Origin: Muraenolepis orangiensis
Lineage: Eukaryota > Chordata > Actinopteri > Gadiformes > Muraenolepididae
DNA: 64,000 nt
NCBI GenBank assembly: GCA_027704905.1
Contig: CM051022.1
Location: 8,870,971 to 8,934,970, forward strand
Direction: 5' to 3'
The notes below the pieces were generated by a model. It was given only the letters and a program-made list of their open reading frames with translations, was not told the origin of the DNA and did no database searches. A program made the translations under genes and the position numbers. Shown one piece after another: positions 1 to 17,000 of the stretch (position 1 is the stretch's first letter; every line of letters starts with the position of its first letter).

Positions 1-290
1 AACCATAAATGGGGTGGTATCATAACAAGATTGTCTGTTTGTTTTAGTTGTCGGTTTGTTTGTCTGTTGGCAAGATAACTCAAAACGTTATGTACGGAAT
101 AGGGCACAACTTGCTGGTTATATTACTTATGGGTCAAGGAACAGTTGAGAAATTTGCTGCAGATCTGGATCACAATCCGGATCCAGGGGACTTTTTGGTG
201 TGGCGGAGGTAAGCGCTCTACTGAGTGCCCTCTAGTTGTAATTGGAGTATTGATGAGGCATTCCTTTTGCACAATTCTACAATGTACCGG
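1..290. other. intergenic, no gene seen
   Basis: AT-rich to mixed unique sequence before the minisatellite. I see no open reading frame with coding character and no recognisable repeat. The sequence around 160-260 borders the G-rich array and is caught up in its spurious long reading frames. Confidence 0.5.
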
Positions 291-770
291 CATGGATCTG
301 GGACATGGACCTGGGGCATGGACCTGGGGCCTGGACCTGGGGCCTGGACCTGGGGCATGGACCTGGGGCCTGGACCTGGGACCTGGACCTGGGGCATTGA
401 CCTGGGGCATGGACCTGGGGCATGGACCTGGGGCCTGGACCTGGGGCATGGACCTGTGGCCTGGACCTGGGGCCTGGGGCATGGACCTGGGGCCTGGACC
501 TGGGACCTGGACCTGGGGCCTGGACCTGGGGCATGGACCTTGGGCATGGACCTGGGGCATGGACCTTGGGCATGGATCTGGGGCCTGGGGCATGGACCTG
601 GGGCATGGACTTGGAGCATGGGGCCTGGGGCATGGACCTGGGGCATGGACCTGGGGCCTGGACCTGGGACCTGGGGCATGGACCTGGGGCCTGGGGCATG
701 GACCGTGGGCATGGACCTGGGGCCTGGGACCTGGGGCATGGGGCGTTGGGCGTGGGGCCTGGGGCATGGC
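291..770. repeat. 13-bp G-rich minisatellite
   Basis: About 37 degenerate tandem copies of a 13-bp unit close to GGACCTGGGGCAT, with a common variant GGACCTGGGGCCT. Because 13 is not a multiple of 3 and the unit lacks stop codons, frames on both strands stay open across the array and give Gly/Pro/Trp-rich pseudo-proteins with a 13-residue period. These are not genes. The plus strand carries a GGGG run in nearly every unit. Confidence 0.93.
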
Positions 771-1240
<470 letters not shown>

Positions 1241-1320
1241 AGTACCATTCACCCTCTTAGCATATGCCATGGGGTGAAGCAAAGCAAAACGCACACACAC
1301 CCACCCACACACCCACGCAC

Positions 1321-1325
<5 letters not shown>

Positions 1326-1378
<53 letters not shown>
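1326..1378. repeat. (AC)n microsatellite
   Basis: AC dinucleotide array preceded by degenerate CCCACC/ACGC variants from 1291. Confidence 0.95.
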
Positions 1379-1384
<6 letters not shown>

Positions 1385-2252
1385 TTGCACTATGTGAAAC
1401 ACTGTGGTGCAACATGCTACCTTTCCTGCCTAGCGACCTTACAATCATTTAAGTTAGTTCCTCATTTCCCCCCAAAACCTATTGTTATGCGACCGATGCT
1501 TGCCTCTTGAAAGGCAGTCTTTCCCCGCAGCATGCTGTATCTGTGGGTGGAATGTTGCGCAAGGTTGAAGTCTTTCCTTTCATGAAAAGACTGCCTGTAT
1601 GTTCTTTGTCACACAAAGTGTGTGTTTACTGTTGGAGTCATTGTGACCCTCTCTGTCTCTCTTAACGCTATCCCCGTTCAGTTTCTTACTGGTTGTCTGA
1701 GGAAAAGTGTCTCCGCCAAAGACCAACCACACACACAGCAGAAAAACATGCCACCAATAGGATCCGATGTACTGTGTGTACGGAGTTTGTATTCTAGTTC
1801 ATCACATTTTCCAGGTTAAAGCAGTTCTCTGTTTTTTTTTCTCTTCTCTAGTTCAGGTAATGGAGAGTAACTTGCGAGTGAGTGAGTGAATGAATACCAA
1901 AATTGAATGTTATGATGGTATTTTTTCTTTGATCTTTGATCTTGTGTACAATGTCCCCATTCAGTATCAATCATGCATTGCTTTTTTTTGCTTTATGGTA
2001 TAAACACAAATCCTGGATTAGCACACCACTTCTAGCAAATAGCACAGAGGTGCATTCCTGCAAGGAATCTGTCCGGGAATATGATTATAATCAGTGCGTG
2101 TGTGTGTGTGTGTCTGTATGTGAAAGGGTCCAAAAAGAAAACACTGCAGAAGGCTTTCATTTAAGTATATCCATGTTCCATATCTTCAGAGTGCCACTGA
2201 ACCATCAAACCCTGAAGTACCAGCAGCACAGTCGGCTAATCAAAGGGGCTTA

Positions 2253-2257
<5 letters not shown>

Positions 2258-2319
<62 letters not shown>

Positions 2320-2407
2320 ACACACGGTCACGGAAAAACACCTTTTGTTGGGATGTTGATATCCTGAACACGCAGACACACACAGACAGACAGACACACA
2401 ATTACAT

Positions 2408-2486
<79 letters not shown>
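2258..2486. repeat. two (AC)n arrays with unique spacer
   Basis: AC arrays at 2258-2316 and 2410-2486, separated by about 90 bp that itself contains short ACAGAC variants. Confidence 0.95.
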
Positions 2487-2487
<1 letters not shown>

Positions 2488-3421
2488 CCTCTATACCTGC
2501 ACGGTGCACTAATTCTTAACCCCCGGTTTTTTTATTAGATCAATTTAGCAGGAAGTAATGGTGAGGTATCCATGCGGGTTGAGATAAAGAGACATAAACA
2601 AACAACTAGATGTGAGGGTACATCTCTCTCTCTCTCTCTCTCTCAGTCTCTCCCCCCCTATATGCTGAGGGTTCCGTTGGTTTGACAGAGCATTCTTCTC
2701 ACCGTTGGGAAGGTGAATATCCGGCCGTGCCTCAGAGTGGAGATAACAAGTTGGCTTTGAAAAGCACTCAGGCATTAGTGGGGCTGGAGGTAATAATATG
2801 GGAAGAGGAACCAACTGCTATGGATTTCGGTTCATATGGTTGGCTTAGACAGGTGCATATACACAGGCCTATAGGTCATAATAAACCAATTATTCCATCC
2901 ATTCCAAAAATAGCTTTATTTTTTTTTGTCAGGAATTTCGTTGCGAAAATATGATGGGAATACATTTTTGGGAAATGCAAATGTTTATTGACAACATACA
3001 ATGGATTCAATTCCAAACTGTTCTAGTATTTCAAAAATAAATAATGGTTTATTTAATTATTATTCATTATTCTATTATTATTCTCCAATATAAATATATC
3101 ACATAGGCTTTATTCATATATGATAGTATTTTTTGGTATTTGTATTAACAACCATTAAAAACATTTACAGAATTGCTGACAAAGTTGTCACTCAACAAAC
3201 ACAGAGATTTCTCTGTATAATTTCAATTTTCTACTTTGATATTACTGAACGGTGCCTTAAGAAGTAAAAAAAATGGATATAAACATATAACCATGGCCCT
3301 AACCTTAAATAAACACTGTGAATCAAGGTACCAAGAGATTGTTCCTAAAATGTAGGCTAATTTTAGTCTTAAGGTATAATATCATGAAAAAATATCTTGT
3401 TTCCATTGAGGAGTTAAACCT
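2487..3421. other. region downstream of ascl4; candidate minus-strand polyA signals
   Basis: AT-rich sequence lying 3' of the minus-strand ascl4 gene. On the minus strand AATAAA occurs at 3048-3053, 3109-3114 and 2915-2920 (TTTATT on the plus strand), any of which could end the ascl4 transcript. A short (CT)n run lies at 2622-2645. No other gene is seen. Confidence 0.4.
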
Positions 3422-4114
3422 CTAGTGAAGCTCTCCATCGCTATCGTTACATTCTACCCCACGTGCCTGCGCGGCTTTAGGCCCTGTGTTACGCAGCGCG
3501 TCTCCTCCGGGCGGCGCTTCCACGTCCCGGGACGCACTCCGCCCCCCCAGGGTCTGCTGCTGCTGCTGCTGCTGCTGCTGCAGGAGCAGCAGACCCTGGA
3601 GGTGGTTCATGTAGTCGATGGCCGCCCGCAGCGTCTCCACTTTGCTCAGTCTCTTCTCGTCGAGCTCCCGCGGCAGGTGCTCCCGGAGCCGCGCGTAACC
3701 GTCGTTCACGCAACGCACCCGGTGACGCTCCCTCTCGTTGCGCTTGCGAATGAACGCGGGCTCGAAGGCGGCGTCGTAGTCCGCCAACCCCCCCACCGAC
3801 CCCCCTACTCCGCCGCCGCCGCCGCCGCTCCCGACAACGAGGTCCAGGTGTCCGCGGAAGGGATGCAGGTAAGCCAAGCGACCGGCGAAGGCGGCTTGGC
3901 CCCCCGAGACGTCCAGGTACGACGACGGCGTGGTGGTGGTGTCCAAGTGATGGAACGGGAGCGCGTCCTCCTCCTTGTAGCTGACGTGGTGGTGGTGGGG
4001 TTGTTGGTGGTGGTGGGGTTGTTGGTGGTGGTGGTGGCGGTGGTGGAGCGCTAGTTGCCGGCGGACGTACGAGAGGTGCTCCATTAGCTCGGTACCACCA
4101 GTGTGACGAGACAT
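3422..4114 (-). CDS. ascl4: Achaete-scute family bHLH transcription factor (Ascl4)
   Basis: A single-exon frame of 230 codons on the minus strand. The bHLH domain lies at about residues 124-177: a basic region with RKRNERERHRVRCVN, helix 1 with GYARLREHLP, and a loop/helix 2 with KRLSKVETLRAAIDYM. The motif AFEPAFIRKRNERER and a C-terminal ECN-SDGE match vertebrate ASCL4, and the neighbour prdm4 repeats the human ASCL4-PRDM4 order. The family binds E-boxes as E-protein heterodimers; mammalian ASCL4 is linked to skin, which is family knowledge rather than something seen here. Oddities are a His/Gln-rich N-terminus (about residues 24-43), a glycine run near residue 97, and a Leu4-Gln9 stretch just after helix 2. 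The protein is longer than the human one (172 aa) because of these tracts. The start is the first ATG of the frame. ascl3/ascl5 are less likely alternatives. Confidence 0.9.
   Translation of the reverse strand: MSRHTGGTELMEHLSYVRRQLALHHRHHHHQQPHHHQQPHHHHVSYKEEDALPFHHLDTTTTPSSYLDVSGGQAAFAGRLAYLHPFRGHLDLVVGSGGGGGGVGGSVGGLADYDAAFEPAFIRKRNERERHRVRCVNDGYARLREHLPRELDEKRLSKVETLRAAIDYMNHLQGLLLLQQQQQQQQQTLGGRSASRDVEAPPGGDALRNTGPKAAQARGVECNDSDGELH
3547..3599. repeat. CTG/CAG tract flanked by perfect 15-bp inverted repeat (within ascl4)
   Basis: Positions 3547-3561 (CCAGGGTCTGCTGCT) and 3585-3599 are exact reverse complements, with a CTG-repeat loop between them. On the coding strand this encodes the Leu4-Gln9 stretch. 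Confidence 0.85.
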
Positions 4115-4524
4115 CTTGTTTTGTTGTTGTTAGACACTAGGCACGAAAAACACACATTATGTCACGAAATGGTGAGGAATCAATCATGTTATGGTTAACA
4201 TGATTGATTACTTGTTACATGTTAAAATATCGTCATTCATTCTTCGAACAAACAAACAAAAACAACTAAAACAACTAAAAACAACTAAAAAAACAAGCAA
4301 CGATTCTTACCCCCTTTTAGTGTCTTGGTGAAATCATCCTGTTTCCAAAGCTTTTTGTGGGAAAAACAAAAACGAAACCATAGAATTAAGCTATTTACGT
4401 TTAGTGATGTCTGTGAGGCTGTGGAGCCTCATGTGTGATTCAAATGGTAAGCAATTCACCGACTTGTTCTTCTTATGACACGACGAGCTTGTTTGGTGGG
4501 TGTGTTCTTGGGCGGGGAGATGCA

Positions 4525-4550
4525 ACCATATTAATATATATATAGGTCGA
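4525..4550 (-). promoter_or_regulatory. possible TATA element upstream of ascl4
   Basis: A TATATATATA run about 420 bp upstream of the ascl4 start codon, in the interval between the divergently transcribed ascl4 and prdm4. Position is plausible only if the leader is long or spliced. A short AT run can occur by chance, so this is weak. Confidence 0.2.
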
Positions 4551-4747
4551 GTTGGGGGCACAGCGATCCATCTCTGCAGGTAGGGAATGGAAACAGTGAA
4601 TTAAGCAGGGTACACAAGGTACACATAGTTCTGACGAATATTAATGTCTCTAATGAGGCTTCTTAATCTCGATTGTGTCTGTTGCGTTCATATTGTATCT
4701 GCGTTGCATTTTTTTGTTGCAAAAACAAAAGTGAACCGGTGTGCTTA

Positions 4748-4871
<124 letters not shown>

Positions 4872-5191
4872 GTGTGACACTACAAAGCAGTGTCTATAAG
4901 CATTCATTCATTCATTCAGACATCTCGGCAGTTCTTATTATCAATGTTGGAGTGACTTCTTTCTAGGCTATATTAAATTTTAATTTTGTGTTTTAATTTG
5001 TAATATGTCATTCTAACTAACCATATTATTATTATTATTATTTTTTTCTATTATAATTATTTGTATAATAATTATTCTTATCTTATTATTGTTATTATTA
5101 TAATTGTTATTTGTATTATTATTATGAGCTTTATGAAGGAGCGTGTTCTCCTATAATATGAAAAGGGCTTCTCCCGTTTCGCTGACACTAC

Positions 5192-5203
5192 TGCGCATGC
5201 GCA
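5192..5203. promoter_or_regulatory. NRF1-type palindrome at the prdm4 promoter
   Basis: TGCGCATGCGCA is a perfect palindrome matching the consensus of nuclear respiratory factor 1. It lies in the first CpG-containing, non-repetitive stretch upstream of prdm4. A probable first non-coding exon follows, ending at 5319 with donor gtcagt. This fits a TATA-less housekeeping promoter. Confidence 0.6.
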
Positions 5204-5601
5204 GTGTGGCGTTCAGGAAGGCATCCTTGGGGTTTGTTGTTTTCGTGTGCTCGGAATGGGCTTTTACCGAATGGCGAAATGCTTCTTGGATTCAAACAGT
5301 GTTCTGCCTGTCGCGGAAGGTCAGTCACAATTGCTCACCGAACCAAGCCTAGTATGATTACTTTTAGTGGTGTTTAATGGCTTAATAGCCACCAAGGCTA
5401 ACATTAGCAACACTGAATGAGAACAAGAGTTGGATAGTCTGTGATCGTATTACCTGTACTGTGTTGGGTATTATGTATTAACGTGGTTATGAACATTGCT
5501 TAAATGTCCATTGTGTCTTTCGAGTAGCATAAGCGACGATCGCTATTGCGAAGGCTAAATAGTTATTATTTTTTAATGCTGAACTCATGTGGTCTTTCCA
5601 G

Positions 5602-5677
5602 TGTCAGCCATGTAAACGCGTTGTTCAGCGTCACGTCGTGGTGGGCCGTGTCGCTCATGGACAACCATTGAATACAG
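5602..5677 (+). other. prdm4: prdm4 5' leader exon with two upstream ORFs
   Basis: The stretch is bounded by acceptor tctttccag and donor ATACAG|gtagag, and joining it to the next exon gives ...ACAG|GATG. It contains a minimal start-stop pair ATGTAA at 5610-5615 and a four-codon upstream ORF at 5657-5671. Neither is in frame with the main start. Exon status is inferred from splice sites and position, not from conservation. Confidence 0.5.
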
Positions 5678-5792
5678 GTAGAGAGTCTCCATTGGCCCCT
5701 CACACTCAACACAAACACCATAGAGAGTTAATATAGGTATACAGACTGACAGACAGACCCGAGATTGATCGACCACCATCCTTCTGTGCAGG

Positions 5793-12078
<6,286 letters not shown>

Positions 12079-12318
12079 CTGCACTGTGCCTAATGTTGAG
12101 AGATGTTGTTTATTTATTGACTTTTGTATGGAAGGTGGAGGAGTTTGTGTTATGTATGATTTTCTTGGGGGGTGTGGGGGTCACAGCTGATGGGATAGCT
12201 TGTCTCATAAGTTGTCATAAGTTTTTTTTTTTTTTTTTTTTTTTTTCAAAATAAGCTATATTTTTGGTTATTCCCTTTGTCTGGTTTGAATTTACTCCTG
12301 AGCGAATGCCTGAAAAAA

Positions 12319-12324
12319 AATAAA
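12319..12324 (+). terminator. prdm4 polyadenylation signal
   Basis: AATAAA 241 bp after the prdm4 stop codon, the first canonical signal downstream. A T-rich run precedes it at 12223-12246. Confidence 0.6.
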
Positions 12325-12970
12325 CAATTTAACACATTTTAAGATGAAATAATGTTGATTTCTATAATACCGGACATCGTTAAAATACATTTGAATGTAT
12401 GATCTACATACGGTTTTAATACTGTTGAAGTCATGTGTGTTGAATTGTTGTTACTATCTGTATATCTATATGTATCAAGCTCATGTGTGCAATGACAGTG
12501 TGATATATGCACCCTCCAGTAGTAGCCATTAGAGGATGGGTACACTGGTCATGGGGTCATAGGTCAGGGATGGACATGTTCAGCAACAATACTCAGGTAG
12601 GCAGGGGCCCAAAGTGTGCCAAGAAAACACCCCCCAATTACACCAAGAGCAGCCTTAACCGTTGATACAAGGCAGGATGGATGCATGCTTTCATGTTGTT
12701 GAAATTGCATTGGATTGTCCATTGTCTGTCCATTCACTCTCTCTGACCCCAGCCATCAACAAGGCATGTGTCTTACGCTTTTCCCTTTTCCCTATTCAGG
12801 GCATTCTCTGTCAACCCTAGAGTTGGTTGTGTGTGAACATCCCAGCAGTAGACCAGCAGTTTGTATTTCCCTGCCACGTTCAAAATCCCTTAAAATCGCC
12901 TTTCTTCCCCATTGTGACGCTTGATGATGTTATGAACTTCAGCCGACCGAGGATCGAGAAGTGCACTTGA
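12325..12970. other. prdm4-tmem209 intergenic region
   Basis: Mostly unique sequence without an exon. A DR1-type nuclear-receptor half-site pair GGGTCATAGGTCA occurs at 12554-12566. This is the join between the two human-syntenic blocks. Confidence 0.4.
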
Positions 12971-12974
12971 CAGG

Positions 12975-13022
12975 TCACCCGGAAGCACATTGGCTCTGTG
13001 TTCAACAACTTCTTCCGGTTGA
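12975..13022 (+). promoter_or_regulatory. probable tmem209 promoter with paired ETS sites
   Basis: CCCGGAAGC (about 12978) and CTTCCGG (about 13012) are ETS/GABP-type sites in opposite orientation about 35 bp apart, a common layout in TATA-less housekeeping promoters. A candidate untranslated first exon could end at 13357 with donor gtaaga. This is inference from motifs. Confidence 0.4.
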
Positions 13023-13517
13023 AATACAAACTAATATGCAGCGCCGCTGTTTTCATCTATTTGAACGTGGTACGACTTTTCTTATACTTCATGTACAACG
13101 AGTGCCTTTTAATACTAACTTCGGGAGCTCTGGACTCCATGTGGACACAATTCCGAATTATAGACAATGTGCTTATGCAGTTTGTCCTGCCTTGTGTATC
13201 ACAGTTAGTGAGGTCTTGGTTATGTATGCTACCAAATGTTAGCATGCACAGTGAGCTTTCCATCCGTAACGTAAATGTTTGAGACTTGTGACTCGTATAA
13301 AGTATAGTATACAACCTTTTATGTTGGTTTGATGTTGGTTATGTTATGTTATGTTTGGTAAGAGGGGCGTATAAGCGACCCGTTGTGCTAACTATGTCAG
13401 TGTCTTGTCTTGTGTCAGACCGTTTGTTTGTTTGTTTTGGAGATGTGTATACTGCGGGAGGAGGGACTGGGGAGGAAGCACTCCAATGTACTTACAGTTA
13501 CAAATGGCCAATAGAAG

Positions 13518-13983
13518 TATCTTAAGTATCTTGTGTATCTTGTGTATCTTGTGTATCTAAGTATCTTCTGTATCTTAAGTATCTTCTGTATCTTAAGTAT
13601 CTTCTGTCTTGTGTATCTTCTGTATCTTAAGTGTCTTCTGTATCTTAAGTATCTTCTGTGTCTTGTGTATCTTGTGTATCTAAGTAGCTTCTGTATCTTA
13701 AGTATCTTCTGTATCTTCTGTATCTTAAGTATCTTCTGTGTCTTGTGTATCTTCTGTATCTTAAGTATCTTCTGTGTCTTCTGTATCTTAAGTATCTTCT
13801 GTATCTTCTGTATCTAAGTAGCTTCTGTATCTTAAGTATCTTCTGTGTCTTGTGTATCTTCTGTATCTTCTGTATCTAAGTAGCTTCTGTATCTTAAGTA
13901 TCTTCTGTGTCTTGTGTATCTTCTGTATCTTCTGTATCGAAGTAGCTTCTGTATCTTAAGTATCTTGTGTATCTTGTGTCTTG
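13518..13983. repeat. TATCTT-type tandem repeat upstream of tmem209 start exon
   Basis: About 465 bp of degenerate tandem units built from AAGTATCTTCTGTATCTT and close variants. It ends in TGTCTTGTCAG, a good 3' splice site, only 23 nt before the tmem209 start codon. The array is probably the 3' part of a leader intron, serving as its pyrimidine tract. Confidence 0.85.
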
Positions 13984-14007
13984 TCAGACAGACGAGTGTG
14001 AGGCGCT

Positions 14008-17000
14008 ATGTTTACTCCGCCGCGGGAAGGCGTGTGCAACATGATCGACAAGGCGCTGCGGATGCGCAGGGAGGAGCAGGCTCGGCAGGTGGTGCTGGCC
14101 TGGGCGGTGCTCAACGTGTCCATGGCTGGCATGATCTACACCGAAATGTAACTATCTTATCTTTTTATTTGTTTTTTTGTGTTAATTGTTGTGCACGGTG
14201 CTGTGTGCACATGTGTTTTTGCAAACTGCAAATGTCTTTCGTCCTTTCTGTTGTTTTTAGGTCTGGACAGCTGCTCAGCAGGTTTTATAACATCACCTAC
14301 TGGCCCATCTGGTACATTGGTGAGTACCCCTGACGTGTAAAGCAGTTTTAATTTAATGTTGGCTATTTGGATTGCCTTAATAGTGAGACTATATACCTTG
14401 TTCTCTTTTACAGAGTTTGCCCTGGCATCGCTCTTTAGCCTCAATGCACTGTTTGACTTCTGGAAGTACTTCAAGTACACCATGGTGCCCTCCACCATCG
14501 CTGTAAGCCCCCAGCAACACCGCCTTCTGGGGCTAAGTAAAACCGGTATGTTCCCCTTTCTCCATCACCACCATGGTTGACTTTGACCTTCGACCTAGCC
14601 CTCTTTGTGACCAACACTCGAGATATTCCCATATCCCTGCCTTGGATGTTTTTATCTCAGCCAGCATACGTTGCTTATTCCGGGGAGGAGCAACCTTTTG
14701 AATACAGAAAATAACCTAGGTTTCAGCCAAGTTTCTACCTGTTAAGATTCTGTCAATTCATTGCGGTGGGGTTCACAAATGGGGCAGACTTTGAAACATG
14801 TCAACACGTTGACATGCTCGGCAAAACCTGGTTAGGGTTGTTCTCCAGCAGAGGAATAAACATGTTTTTTGCACAATATAACATAAATAATGTACATATC
14901 ACCCATCAATCACTTTATGGTTCTTTTTATATTTATTTTTATATTTGATTGTGTATAGTATTTTATAGTATTGTTCTAGAATTTCATACTGCATTGTATT
15001 GTACTTAAAATATATAAAATTCAATTCTTGAACATCTTCCCATCTCATTCCAGCCATCCAGGCCTGCCCGCCACAGAAGCCAGAGAAGAAGGAGGTCCCA
15101 GCCCCCGCCCAGTCGTCCACGCTGCAGGGCCAGAACGTGCTGAGCTTTAGCCCGTCCCGCTCGGCCACCGCCAGCCCCAAGTTCTCCCCCAGCTGTGTGG
15201 CCGGTTACAGCCCCAGTCCACTGAGCAACGCCTCCAGTCCCAACCCCAACACGTCTGCTCCCGGGCCGTTTGGGCTCTCTGCCTCCCCCGCCCTGCCCTA
15301 TGGAAAGGTAGGGAGTTCATTGCCGCGCTGATGGGTTTTTCTTTTGGTTTGCGCCGTGTTCCACACCAAGGATGGATGTAGTGGCGTGTGTTTCCCTTCC
15401 CTGGGCCGGAAAGGTTCGATACTTCAATGTCCGCAGTCTTACCTGTAGGCATCCTTAAGCAATGTGCCCAGCCTGTTCCTTAATAACTTGTATCTGTATA
15501 ATTACACTGTAAGTTGCTTTGGATAAAAGGGTTTGCTGAATGAGTAAATGTTTATATGTATTGCTTAAGTTAGTTCATGTCATCAGTTTATTTGGCGACG
15601 CACAAATCATCCCTTTGAGCCCTCGTCTTAAGATTGAATTCAGTGTAAGATAAAGATTCAGGCGTGGTGTTTCTTAAGTACAGTTATTATTTATGCAATG
15701 TGTATGTTTACATATTTATATTATGATTTCCTCTCCCTATTGTTGAGTGCTTCAAACTTGTATGGCATCATTAAACTACTGCGTCATGTTGTCACACTAG
15801 TCCGTACGATATTGATTATCCATCGTCCTGCAATGGCGCTCTTCATCCCACAAGGTGCTGAGCTACAGCTCGTCCCCTGGCTCCTCCCCTTACCCCAACA
15901 GCATCGGCCCGGCAGAGGGCACCGGCCTGAGGGCCCGCTACCGCACCTCCCCCTCTGTGTTCAGCTCCCCCGGGGGCAAGGGCAGAGCGGAGGACTCCAT
16001 AGAGGACCAGAAGAGCCTGGAGCTCTTCCTCCGCTCGGAGGAGGAGAAGAGCCACCTCAGTCAGCTAGGTGAAACGCTTGCTGTGAAACGTTGGGCGCAA
16101 TGTGGTTGCTTTTTCGTCGCTCCTATACAGTAGTGGTGAAGTTAAGTTGTACGAAGAAAAGATGCGTTCTAAGGGATTTTCGCTATTCACTAGGCGCCTG
16201 GCAATTAAGACATTCATTATTACTATCGCTTTGCTTAAATTGTTTTTTTAACATGCTTCATCAATATATGTGACTTGACGTTGGCGTGTGAATTTCAAGC
16301 AAACGGTACACTATGATGGTTCTGATCGTCTCGTTTCCGTGGCCCGGGAAGATAACGGTTCTCGTGTTGTCCTTTTTGTGCTCTGAAGGGAGTCCGGAGT
16401 CGGTGTCCCCCGCCCACAGCCCCACCTTCTGGAACTACAACCGCTCGGTGGGGGACTACGCCCAGAGCCTGAGGAAGTTCCAGTACCAGCCCGCCTGCCG
16501 CTCCCAGGCTCCCTCGGCCAACAAGGACGACACCGACCTGGGCTCCAAGCAGGCTGCCGAGGAGGTCAGAGGAAAAACAACGCTTTGGTGTTGTCTTTAA
16601 TGACCTTAATGACCTCATTGATCACCAAGTGCTTATTGACTCACACTATTAATAACCACCACCTCTGTCTTTAACAAAGTGTGTGTATGTTGTATGGTTT
16701 TTAGAGAGTGTGTGGTACTCGTACATATCATCTTCATTATCTCATTCCTACATGTCTATACTGTGTTGATCAGGTGTGGGCCAGAATCACCACCAGTCGT
16801 CCAGTAGTGGACCGCATCGACTGCTGGACTGCTAAGCTGAGAAACGTGAGTGTTGACATGTGCAAACACATCTTGACTGGGTTTCAAACCCAGTGTGGCT
16901 GCTTTGTTGTGCTGGTATGACCCAGAGCCTTGACCACCGTGGGATCCAGATGAACACGAGTGTAAAATACAAATGCAGATTTGAAACTTCTAACGTTTTT

